A stretch of DNA of 64,000 nt from Hirsutella rhossiliensis. Taxonomy: Eukaryota; Ascomycota; Sordariomycetes; Hypocreales; Ophiocordycipitaceae. The first letter of the stretch is position 1; each line of letters starts with the position of its first letter. The notes beneath the pieces were generated by a model, which was not told where the DNA came from, ran no database searches, and saw only the letters and a list, made by a program, of their open reading frames with translations. The stretch is from assembly GCF_020360975.1 (NCBI RefSeq), contig NW_025408686.1, positions 124,001 to 188,000 of the forward strand, read 5' to 3'. Shown here in pieces: positions 54,576 through 63,642 of the stretch. A program made the position numbers and the translations under genes.

Positions 54576-56546
54576 GACCATGCTGATGCGGCGGTTGGTG
54601 GAGCGAAGGAGGGTGTTGAATACTAAGAAACAAAACACAGGATGGGTGGCGAATCGGCCTCCATGCCGTTGCAATACGTATCTGGTCCAGTATTGAAGAG
54701 AGTGATTCGGACGACGGTCGGCAGCGTCGCTTTGTCGGCCATGACTCGAGTCGCCCTTCGATTTCGGGCCGCCCCTTCCCCACGGGAAAAGCTTCGGAAA
54801 TGTTCGAGGGAAGAAATCTTCGTGCAGGTTGTCTGCAAAATCCGCACCACGCTCTACTCGGACAAACGGCTGGTCTCCTGTAGTTCGGACCTGCATAACG
54901 CACGGCACAGAGTTGCCATGTCGGTCCGGATTGGCGTTGACGATGTCGGCCAGAAACGACAGTTTATCGGTCTCGGCGAAGGCAGCCGGACCATCGAGAG
55001 GAAACATGCCGGACGAAGACGTCTCGTAGACAGGATCAACTTCCTGGCCGATGGCGGCCGAGCCGGCGACTCTTGTCGCCGGCTCACCAGGGGAAGGTTG
55101 AGTCTGCTCAGTCGACAGAGTACGGTCCAAATCGCAAGATTCAGCGATGAGGGTAGGATCGATGGAGTTTACGAGTTCATCGATGCTTGTAAAGCTGTTT
55201 TCCGCCAAGCCTCGGTCAGTGTCCGGGACTATATGGTCCGTTTGTGTCCTCTCAACGGTCGACGGTTCCTCTCTTTGCATGCGGTCCATGATGACGGTCG
55301 GAACAGTGGAGCCATCGGCATACCGCCAGCCGTCCATCTCTGCTTGGTTGATCGCGATATTCTCGTAAAGCGGGTTGTTGCTCTGGAGCCATGCCAGGGC
55401 GGCTGCCACTCGAGATTTGCGCACCCGAAGCAGGTGTCCGACGTCTGCGGAGCCAGGCTTAGCCGAACCGCTCCAAGAGACGTGAATGTTCTCAATAGCC
55501 TGCAGCAAGGGATGGGGAAGAACGGTGGCAACAAGATCGTCCACCTTGTTTGGAAATACGACGATGTGTCCTTTCACGTGCTTGCGGTAGCTGATTCCCG
55601 AACGGGTCTTGTTGTCGACTGTGAACTTGGTGATGTAGCCAAAAGGCGTGTGCAGGGCAATGAGTCTCTCTTCGACGGGGGAGAGGTCATCAAGCTCGTC
55701 GGGGTATCGATGTTCGCAGCCGATGGCCATGTTATTGACCGAGCAAGCTTTAGGCAGCCGTCCGCTATCGAAGCCGGCGCGACACTCGCGACACACGTCA
55801 ACTCTGGCGCCCTCATGTGACGGAAGGCACGCGCCACACTCTCGGATAGTCCTGGTCGCCTGCAGCATGGAGGGCGACAAGCGATCCCTCCACTGTATGG
55901 TGGCGAGTTCGAAAGGCGGTGTCTTCCTGTAGCAGAAGACGCAGTGGGAAACCGGCAACGTCCATTCCTCGGTAAACGCTTGGTAGAAAGATTTCGCAGC
56001 CTCTACCTGGAGGGCAACTGGAACTTCGTTGCACCAGGATCTTGTCGATGATGCCTGCTCTTTGACGCGGAAAGTGGCGTTATAGTGACGCAGTATGGAT
56101 TCGACAGAGTCTCGTTGAAGCTGAACGGTTTCTTGCGTGGTGTTATAGTGATGCAGTATAGATTCGATGGAGTCTCGTTGAAGTTGAACCGTTTCTCGCG
56201 TCGGCCGGGGTCTTTTAGGGGAGCGCCTTGGCTGCGTCGGCGGTGGAGTAGGAGGCGCTTGCTCTTGTCTAGGTCGTTTCGGTGACGGAGTGGCAGGCGG
56301 CGGCGTCTGCGCAGCGAATCGGGATTGAGCAATAAATCGGGATTGAGCTTCACGGCGGCGGGTTCGGTCTTCGGCGCGCTGGCGATCCATATCTCGCAAG
56401 ACACGGAGGATCTCATCATGGGGGACTCTGGCCAGTGGCGAAGGGTGTTGAAAGGACCGGCGCCGATAGGACGCCTGCGACTCAAGATCCCTCAAGGTGC
56501 GGCGAACCTCTTCGGGTGCGACAGTGGCTGGGTGTTCTCGCGGCAT
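54576..56546 (-). pseudogene. Helitron-A N-terminal half, cut by copia-2 LTR
   Basis: Translation from the ATG at 56546 (MPREHPATVAPEEVRRTLRD) gives the fungal Helitron N-terminal region: a basic linker, then two tandem copies of a 21-residue unit, then FCYRKTPPFELATIQW, YPDELDDLSPVEERLIAL, HVKGHIVVFPNKVDDL and VLPHPLLQAIENIHVSWSG, then FPKLFPWGRGGPKSKG, RRHGGRFATHPVFCFLVFNT and NRRISMV. There the LTR begins at 54575 and the remaining Rep and helicase parts are missing. The frame up to that point is completely open, so this half is well preserved. A leader with a 16-bp inverted repeat lies upstream. Confidence 0.9.
56079..56206 (-). repeat. 63-bp in-frame tandem duplication in Helitron-A
   Basis: A unit of 63 bases (21 codons, ETVQLQRDSIESILHHYNTT followed by Q) occurs twice in tandem with about ten differences. 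The copies in protein differ at a few positions (DSIESILHHYNTT against DSVESILRHYNAT). It lies in the linker before the cysteine-rich part. Confidence 0.9.
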
Positions 56547-56870
56547 GATGCTGGGAAACAAGTGCTGGGAGGAAGTGGGAGGGGGATAATCTGTTACGGA
56601 GTGCTTAGGTCAAGGTCAAGACCCTTTGGTGGTCCTGTTGGTAGGAAATGGCGGTCACGACACACACGAAGTGAGGGGCGAGCCGCCGGCCGGTCGGAGC
56701 GGTCAGGCGGGCCCAGGGAGAGGGGCCGGAGCGGGCCGGAGCGGCGGAGCGGGTAGCCGGAAGCTATGAAGTAGGTGGCGGTGAAGAGTGGCTGGAGAGC
56801 GCACGGGGCATCATGCGGTCCGTGTTTTAGGAGGGGGAAGGGCGCGGAAGAAGGATCCTTTCGTCTCTTC

Positions 56871-56933
56871 GTTCCTCAAGGCATTGTTACAGGAGACCGG
56901 CCCCTTCCAGGGTCCGCCAATGCCTTGAGGAAC
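56871..56933. repeat. 16-bp perfect inverted repeat in the Helitron-A leader
   Basis: GTTCCTCAAGGCATTG (56871-56886) and CAATGCCTTGAGGAAC (56918-56933) flank a 31-base loop. The arm sequence is shared with the leaders of Helitron-B (near 59693) and, in shortened form, Helitron-1 (near 6832), each with a single arm. It may act as a hairpin near the 5' end of the element. Confidence 0.85.
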
Positions 56934-57159
56934 GGGACGAGAGTTGGGCATAGCCGAGCGCGAGCATTCGGGTTGTTTTTATAAAAACAAGTCTGTTGGA
57001 GAAGAGAGGTGGTAGTGCGGCTGCTTGGACCCGCTACAGCACCTTACCTGTTTAAGCCTACCCCTCATCTCCACCCCTGCGGCACAAATGAGCTTCAAAT
57101 TGATTCAGCCTCTTCACACAAGCAACCTTCAACGATTTGGTCATCGGAATTAGGTCATC

Positions 57160-57861
57160 ATGGCCCTTGAGTGCAATAGCTGCAAGAAGTCGCCGCCTGA
57201 AGTTGCCCTCCTCAAGAGGTGCGCGAAATGTTCCACCACGCCGTACTGCTCCAGGGATTGCCAGAAGGCAGACTGGAAGGTCCATAAGAAGGTTTGTGGC
57301 AAACAGGCCGACGCCACGACATCGTTCCAAGATGGGCCTACAACGGGAAATTCATCGCCTCCGAAGGGGTTGGAACAGGGCGTCATCCGCCCCTTCACGC
57401 GTCTTGAAAATCGCACTTGGCTGCATGATCGATCGGAAAGAGATGTCTACGGGCTGCTGATCGACGCCTACCGACTGCGCGTTGAGGACATGTACAACAT
57501 TGAAGGCGAAGCAGACGCGGATAGCATATATGGTGGTGCCGCCAACGGGTTGCGTGGCTTCAAGCGTTTCCTGGAGCGCGTCGAGCGTTGTCCCGGTATA
57601 CTGCCGCCGTGGTGGGATGCAAAGAAGAAGAAAGAGTGTGAGACACTCGGTATGACCCCATCGCAATGGCACGACCTACGAAGCGCGGTGGAAAAGAGCG
57701 ACATCATCGAGCAATATGGGGATTCCCGATTCCCGATGCAGCTTCGGATGTTTGCCGAGTCCGTGTACGGTCGAGCTCCGGGCGGGACAAGTGGGACGGC
57801 GATGAGTCAAATGATGGTCGCGATGGAGCAGGGTAAAGCAGAGGGATGGAGTCGCATATGA
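57160..57861 (+). CDS. MYND-type zinc-finger protein
   Basis: The 233-residue protein starts MALECNSCKKSPPEVALLKR with a good ATG context. The MYND finger is at residues 5-46: CNSC, CAKCSTTPYCSRDCQKADW and HKKVC, providing all Cys and His ligands. The rest is a helical region with RGFKRFLERVERCPGILPPW, EKSDIIEQYGDSRFPMQLRM and GTSGTAMSQMMVAMEQGKAE. Similar small fungal MYND proteins exist without an assigned enzyme activity. MYND fingers bind peptides, so a scaffold or regulatory role is likely. The gene is intact, uninterrupted and in the opposite orientation to the Helitrons on both sides. Its end is only 112 bases from the stop codon of the Helitron-B helicase. Confidence 0.85.
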   Translation: MALECNSCKKSPPEVALLKRCAKCSTTPYCSRDCQKADWKVHKKVCGKQADATTSFQDGPTTGNSSPPKGLEQGVIRPFTRLENRTWLHDRSERDVYGLLIDAYRLRVEDMYNIEGEADADSIYGGAANGLRGFKRFLERVERCPGILPPWWDAKKKKECETLGMTPSQWHDLRSAVEKSDIIEQYGDSRFPMQLRMFAESVYGRAPGGTSGTAMSQMMVAMEQGKAEGWSRI

Positions 57862-57973
57862 TGGACATGTCAGCAGCCATGCTTGGTCGGCGGTGAAGGG
57901 ATACGCTTGGTTAGTCGACAGCACCGCAGATCGAGTAGAAGCTGGCCGATCGTGGCTACGACGTACGAAAGGG

Positions 57974-59376
57974 TCAAACTATCGGGATGGTTAGTATACT
58001 GCCACTACTTTTCGAAACCTTGGCCTCGTATAACCGTCTCGTTTCCGCGGCCAAGTTCTTGAGTCTCTGCATTCCATCAAGTATGGCCTGATCCAGCCCA
58101 TTGCCAATGAAATCATGGTACCTCACGGGACCAAGAAGCTTGATGCCCCGAAGCGAGGTGCACCTGGACAGTTGCACATAGAGGCTCGTAAAATCGCACT
58201 TGGAGGGTTCACCATTGGTCACACGATTTCCACGCAGCTCCAACAGTACCTCCACGAAGGTTTTACCCTGGGCTTTGTAATCAGTGAGAACGAACGCCGG
58301 TACGACGGGCAATCCACGTCGCGTGCATCTTGCCGACAAGAATTTGAAGTGAGAGTTAGTCGAATCAAGTGTATGTGACATGGGGCGGATGAGAACCGTC
58401 CCCACCGGGAGGGAGGGTATCGCCAAGGTTTTCGTCTCCTCGGACTGCAGAAGAATGCCGAGCGGCGGCCCGAAGTGGATGGTCACGTCATCCGCCAAGT
58501 GGTATCCTGGGTGATTGGGATCGAGTATTACGTCCACGGCAGTAAAGTCCGCCCCATTCACCACTTTCAAACCCGTGTAGATGTTTTTGTTCACAACCAC
58601 AGGCATGCCCTGAGCGTAGAAGAAGACGCCGGGGACTTTGCAGGCGGAGTCGTCACCTTGTCCTATGGTTCGCGCTACGATGTTTGGAGAAAGCGTGCCG
58701 TTGCGCCAGGTGTGAGTCGAGACAAAGATACGGATATGCTGCCTGTTGAAGCGCGCCCAGCCCACGACGGCTTCCATGTTGAGGGCCCAGCGGGTGCGGT
58801 TCAGCGGCGTTATAGCACGCAAACCGTCATGGAAGGTGATTTGGGAGCGTCCTACAATGTTGGCATTGAGCAAGCTCAGATCTTGCTGGGTCTGCCGGCC
58901 GTTACGGACTCGATCCAGGAGTGCGCGGAGTTGGGGATCGTTGCGTGCGCGGACTTGGTCTTCGAGGAGCACAACGGTTTTGAACATGTACCACAATCTG
59001 CAGCCGCTGTGGTGAGAGATGGTGGCTTGTCGCAGGGGGGGGTCTGTGTTCGGTCCGGCGGTCTGTTGATCAGGAGGCTTGTTTCCCGCACGGGGGGCGA
59101 ACTGGTAGAAGTCTCCCATCAGTAGAACGACAGGCATCCCACCAAACGGCTCGTCCGGACAGTCACGGAGTGCCTGCAGGTGACGACTGACGTTGTGCAG
59201 AGTGGCTCCTCCCAGCATACTGACCTCGTCAATCACGAGTACCAGCTTCAGTTTCCATATCCATTTCTTCGCCTCCGAGAAGGGGGGAGGCGGTTTGTTT
59301 GGATCGCGATGGGAATCCAACCCACAGGCCGAGTGGATTGTCGTGCCACCAATCTGGGCCGCGGTGAACGGCGCCG
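57974..59376 (-). pseudogene. Helitron-B PIF1 helicase, C-terminal part
   Basis: From about 59370 the frame reads AAQIGGTTIHSACGLDSHRD, the motif Ia region of PIF1 helicases, then LVLVIDEVSMLGGATLHNVS (Walker B), MPVVLLMGDFYQFAPRAGN (motif III), LLEDQVRARNDPQLRALLD and ITPLNRTRWALNME (motif IV). It ends with VPAFVLTDYKAQGKTFVEVL and CDFTSLYVQLSRCTSLRGIK (motifs V and VI). The last 450 residues are uninterrupted to the stop at 57974. The frame differs from the start codon's frame at the deletion junction. No initiation codon suited to the helicase part was evident, so no functional protein is expected. Confidence 0.9.
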
Positions 59377-59749
59377 ACGGGACCTGTGCGATTCAAGATC
59401 CCCCAAGGTGCGCCGAACCTCTTCGGGCGAAACCGTGACTGGCTGTTCTCGCGGCATCGTGCACGGGGACAAAAAAAAAGGAGCAGTTACCGGCGGCCGG
59501 CCGGGAGTAAGAATCCGGCGAGGAAGATATGGACCGGAGCGGGCAGCAGGAAGAAGGTGGGCCCGGAGCGGGCCGCAGGTGGCGGTGAAAGTGGCTGGTG
59601 GGCACGGAGCGGCATGCGGTCCGTGCGTAGGGGGGTGGAAGGTTTGCGGGGGAAAGAGGCGGAAGAAAGATCCTTTCGTCACGTCGTTCCTCGTTCCTCA
59701 AGGCATTGAAGCCGGCCGTGATACCCTTTTACCTATGGAAGGGAGTCGA
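57974..59749 (-). mobile_element. Helitron-B, internally deleted
   Basis: This copy of the Helitron-A family has the leader (GTTCCTCAAGGCATTG near 59693) and the first 23 codons (ATG at 59457, MPREQPVTVSPEEVRRTLGD). It then jumps at about 59370-59376 to the middle of the PIF1 helicase. The Rep domain and the helicase Walker A part are deleted. The 5' end is proposed at 59749, where the sequence TCGACTCCC follows an A in MULE-2 DNA, the expected A-T target with a TC start. The 3' end was not found, and it may lie beyond the MYND gene. Confidence 0.8.
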
Positions 59750-59807
59750 TTTTAGAGTCATACGAAGCGCACCACCGTCAATTTAAACACAATCGCAAAG
59801 GAAGTAG

Positions 59808-62084
59808 CTACAGCGGGTCATCTGTATCCAAAACTCGCCGCGCACGAGCTTCTTCATCCACCCGCCGTTCCATCTCATCGAAATCGGCCAAAGGGTCATC
59901 CTCATCTTCTATATCCTCCTCTTCTCGACGATTTGAGGGCATCGTGACCCGCTGTGAAGTCCACTGTGTAGCTGGCTGCGTGGCCTGATAACAGTGGATC
60001 GTGCCCTGCGTCTCGCCAGCAAGCTCGTTATCAGAGTCATCAGCAGCAGCGGCGCGCTGATACGCCCGTGGCATCTCTGTGCCCGGCTCGTACGAGTCGC
60101 CGTGTGTATGAAGGTATTCCAACGCCTGCCTCGTCATATTAGCGCCGCTGGCAGTGGTGTTGACAGCGACAGCCTTGCCCCTGCGTGTGTTGCGTGTAGA
60201 ATTTGTGCCCGTCAGCGCTGCCGGCGCTGTTGACGGCGGCGGCCTTGTGGCCTCAGCTCGCTCGATGCCCTCAACGACCTCAAATTCCGACTGGTCGCGA
60301 CGTGTGCTTTTTTTTGAAGGTTCAACGAGCCCTGTGGCCGGCCTTTGCCGTGTATAGGGAGCGGATCTTGTGGGGCGTCGTCAGGGCTCATGCCCTGAGG
60401 CTTTTCGCGATGCCAGAACACGTCAACTTCATTCATTTCGAACGGAACGGCGGCGACAGCAGCAGTATTTTTTGAGCCGTTTGAAGATATCGTGACGGCA
60501 CGGCAAACCAAGGCTGCTCTTAAAGCTACAATAAAAGTAGGTATCACAGCAGCCCAGCGGCGGATTTGCCCGATCATTAGTAGCCACGTCAAGCGGCACA
60601 GCGCGATATTCAACCCCTATTTTCTGAAGGGCCCAGGCAGAGAGGTTCGGTCGGATTTTTGCGAAGACCGGCTTGAGAGTAGACGTTGATACCTTATATA
60701 CCGCAATTTGCTGCAAATTGAGTATTTCGTCTGACTGGGAACGCCAAAAGGCCCGAAGACGCTGGAAAACAGAGGTCAAGTCGCCCATCGAGGACCATAG
60801 GAACCGCTTCATCGTAGAATGCATGCCCTCTATAATAGAGGTTGTTGTATGCCCGAGGTGCCAGTGCCGGTCAACGAAGCACATCACGAACTTCTCCTTC
60901 CAGGGGTCTAGCCACGTATTGATAGCGTAATCCACGGCGGCCTGCGGATGGCCGGCTGCTTCGAACGCGGGGACCAGTGTGTTATAGATAGCCTCATTAG
61001 GGGCGTTAACGATGCCTGCCCACTCTTTGAGGAAGGCTGTGAACGTAGGGGCTCGGATTGTGCGATCTCCTTCCTTTGTTGCAGCAGGGAAGTGCTTTTT
61101 GCACTTGGTAAGAACGTTTTTGTTGATATGCCAGCGGCAGAGCAGGTGAACTACGTGGTGTAATTCTGGGAAAGCAACAACTGCATTCATTAGGGCAAGC
61201 TCACGATCTGTGACCATGATCCGCGGCGCCGGAATGCCCTCTTCGGCTGCCAATTGGAGTAGGCATTGCAGAGCCCAGCGGTATTGTGATTCGGCCTCCC
61301 CGTTGAGGAAGATAGTGGCCACAGAGAAGGTTTTCCGCTCTGCGGTTGACCCACACACGTTGAGAAGCGGCATCTTGAACCGGTTGGTCTTATACGTACA
61401 ATCCAAAAGCAGGATATTCGGAAAACGCCGCCAAAGCTCGATACCGCTGCGTGGTGCGATGAAGAGGCCGGTCAGCCGGCCATCTTGGTCACGTGTATCC
61501 CGGAAAAAGAAGCCGCAAGACGAATCCCGTAGCTGGTCATAGAGGAATTGCAGGGGCGTACGGCCAGCGAGTTCTGCGGTGCGGTATGCGGCGAGGGCGT
61601 TGCGGATGTGTTGGCTCGAGATATGCTTGAGGTCGGGGCTCTTGACGGGGGCGAGGCTGCGGAGGTGGGCGGCAATTTGGAATGGCTTGAGGCCTGTATT
61701 GTAGAGCCGGATAATGTGGTCGTGATGCTCGCTGAGAAGCTCGGCGCGATACTTGGAGTGTAATATCGCGGGCACAGGAGGGTGGTTGTGGTCTGTAGAG
61801 GACGGCGATGGCTTCGGAAACCAGGCGCCCTCGCTGCTCCTCTTAATAATAAGGCGGAAGCCGCAGTCGCATTTGTATGTGGCCTAGTTCGCCCGGCGTT
61901 TTGATCTATGGGCGCTGGGGTCAGTAGAATCGCGATGCCCGCCAGCCCGCGAGCAGGTCATGTAGGCGTCGTTATCCCTCCCCGATCGTACAATCAGGGC
62001 GTGGCCTTGTGCCTTGGCGACTGTATGACAGGCATCTTGGGCGGCCTTCTTTGAATCGAATTCGCGGTGGTACGGATAATCCAT
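59808..62084 (-). pseudogene. MULE-2 transposase, one amber codon and two homopolymer shifts
   Basis: From the ATG at 62084 (MDYPYHREFDSKKAAQDACH) the FAR1-like domain runs to an in-frame TAG at 61884-61886. The frame continues with TYKCDCGFRLIIK and opens to 60429. Catalytic positions are visible: FPNILLLDCTYKTNRF (Asp), RIMVTDRELALMNAVV (Asp) and GHTTTSIIEGMHSTMKR (Glu). The SWIM-type finger CSFKSSLGLPCRHDIFKRL comes at the end. A shift follows at TTTTTT (about 60470), and another at TTTTTTTT (about 60310). The C-terminal acidic part (59808-60137) ends DTDDPL. Apart from these three changes the protein is complete. Confidence 0.9.
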
Positions 62085-62244
62085 TGCGGCGGCGGCGGTA
62101 AGTAGTAGGTGTGGAGAGATATCGCGAAAAGCTTCACTTCTAATGCAGATGCGTTAGGTTGATGCGACGTTGTGACGCTCTGTGGGCATGGCATGCCAAA
62201 ATCCTGCTGAGGTGCGATATTAGACTAGGGGGCGCCCGCATACA

Positions 62245-62340
62245 AACTTTGCGGTATCGGCGCTACGGCGCGCTACCAAGCCACACAGAGCCACATTTTG
62301 TTGTACGTTCAGCAAAATGTGTTGTACGGATAACTACCCC
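62245..62340 (-). repeat. MULE-2 terminal inverted repeat (surviving end)
   Basis: Homologous to the MULE-1 ends over the inner 55 bases and weaker outside: TTTGCGGTATCGGCGCT, CCAAGCCACAC, then a terminal TAACTACCCC in place of TAACTAGTCCC. The partner end is absent at 59.75 kb. Confidence 0.8.
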
Positions 62341-63128
62341 CTATATGTGGACTTCCATAAGTCGGAGGATTGGGCACAGTGGGGGCGGGCACGACTAGGG
62401 CATTGGAAATAACTTCACCGATTGCTGACGTAATGGAATCATGCACTAATCCACTACATCCACACCATCCATTCCACTTCACGGTGGTTTCAAATGGATC
62501 CACGGCACTGACGAGCTCCGTGGGTCAAGGTCCACCCACTCCACTGGCTCCGCCAGTGGATTTAGTGGAGTGGATTGCAACTCTGCGCCCTCGAGATCGC
62601 CCTGGAGATAGAGTTCAAGAACAGCGTGAACCTAGCAAGCTACTGGTACTAAATAGCGTTGCCACATCAACCCGCTACAAGCCAAAGGTTTTCTCGATTC
62701 CATTAAAGCTCCACAGCCTGTGCGATGTTATTTGTGCCACGAGACAGTATGCTGCACTCCCACTAAATGCAACAGCGTTGCCCGTCCTGGCAGCCAGTAT
62801 CCCAGAAAACAGACCTCCATCCACCTGGACAACCGCCCCAAACGCATATCGCTCCTCTTGCGTTCCCTTGAGCTTGGCACGATAGTGCCTCGCTTCCTGC
62901 CCATGGATTTAGTAGCGGAATTCAGTGGCTCACAATGAGTACGAACCGCAGACGGAGAGACTGAGAATGTCATTAGCGTTTATGTAAACGTAGCTCAACT
63001 CCTCTAGGATCACCCTTGCTTACCCGAGTATAGTGAATACGATGGTAAATCTCATATTTAGCAGCGTATATGATGCAGAAGAATATTAGTAGTATGGTTC
63101 AGGAACTATGTTGCGATATTCTGGAGGT
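62341..63128. other. Spacer with repeated CCACTCC motifs
   Basis: No gene is supported. Short inverted motifs cluster at 62537-62575 (TCCACCCACTCCACTGGCTC, then TTTAGTGGAGTGGATTG). The same AATCCACTCCACT appears at the right window edge near 63973. These could be the end of a small element continuing out of the window. Confidence 0.4.
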
Positions 63129-63133
63129 TCCGG

Positions 63134-63637
63134 TCTCGCGAAGGAGAGATCAAAAGTGGGCATAAAAGTGAATAAAGGGACTTTTCGTAGGTAGATTCTC
63201 CTCAGATGATCTGATAGTCGGTGATGTGCATGTGTTGATTGCTCTCTTGTCTTGCCCTGTATCCGTCTAGCCCTCCCCTTTTATATCCCTCTGTGCCTTC
63301 CCTATGTTCATATCCCGTGTTCAGGTATAATATACATTCTATCAGGAAGAGGGCACTCCTTGTCTCTCACTGAAGGCCGCGTAAGCCATCTATCTACGTC
63401 AGCACATTCAGCTCGATCTCCCCGATCAATAGCTTTCCAAGCTATTAGGTCGATAGTTCAATCTCTTGAGGTCCCCGAGCCAGTAAAAGATATACCGGAC
63501 TCCTTGGAGGATCCCGTTCGAATAGGAGATCCTCCGGACCCCTCAGTGGACCACAAACCTCCCTCCTTACCTGGTTTCGAGCTGTATTACCTAGAGAGAC
63601 TTAGAGGCTTCACTCTGTTCGGACCTTCTTCTCGACA
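63134..63637 (-). repeat. Solo LTR of the copia-2 family with TSD
   Basis: A 504-base LTR in opposite orientation to copia-2, from TGTCGAGAAG (63637) to CTTCGCGAGA (63134). A 5-base duplication TCCGG is directly adjacent at 63129-63133 and 63638-63642. It retains the TATA-like GATATAAAAGG. There is no internal region, so it probably arose by LTR-LTR recombination after a complete insertion. It defines the true ends of the LTR family. Confidence 0.93.
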
Positions 63638-63642
63638 TCCGG

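Larger units (their letters stand above)
59751..62340 (-). mobile_element. MULE-2, nearly complete, left end lost
   Basis: This element encodes the full-length transposase of which MULE-1 is a deletion derivative. Its right end (about 62245-62340) matches the MULE-1 inverted repeat over the inner TTTGCGGTATCGGCGCT and ends TAACTACCCC. The opposite inverted repeat is missing. The homology to MULE-1 beyond the stop codon stops at about 59751, where Helitron-B begins. No target duplication could be determined. Confidence 0.85.

Noticed and set aside
48434..54580. TGGTC left of copia-2 and GACCA right of it as an inverted target site
   Set aside because: The left copy is one base away from the LTR and a real target duplication must be direct. 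This is most likely chance.
54642..55820. 392-codon plus-strand frame opposite Helitron-A
   Set aside because: It is an antisense shadow of the open Helitron N-terminal frame, which has clear conserved motifs.
58475..59125. 216-codon plus-strand frame opposite the Helitron-B helicase
   Set aside because: Antisense shadow of the PIF1 helicase, whose motifs are intact on the minus strand.
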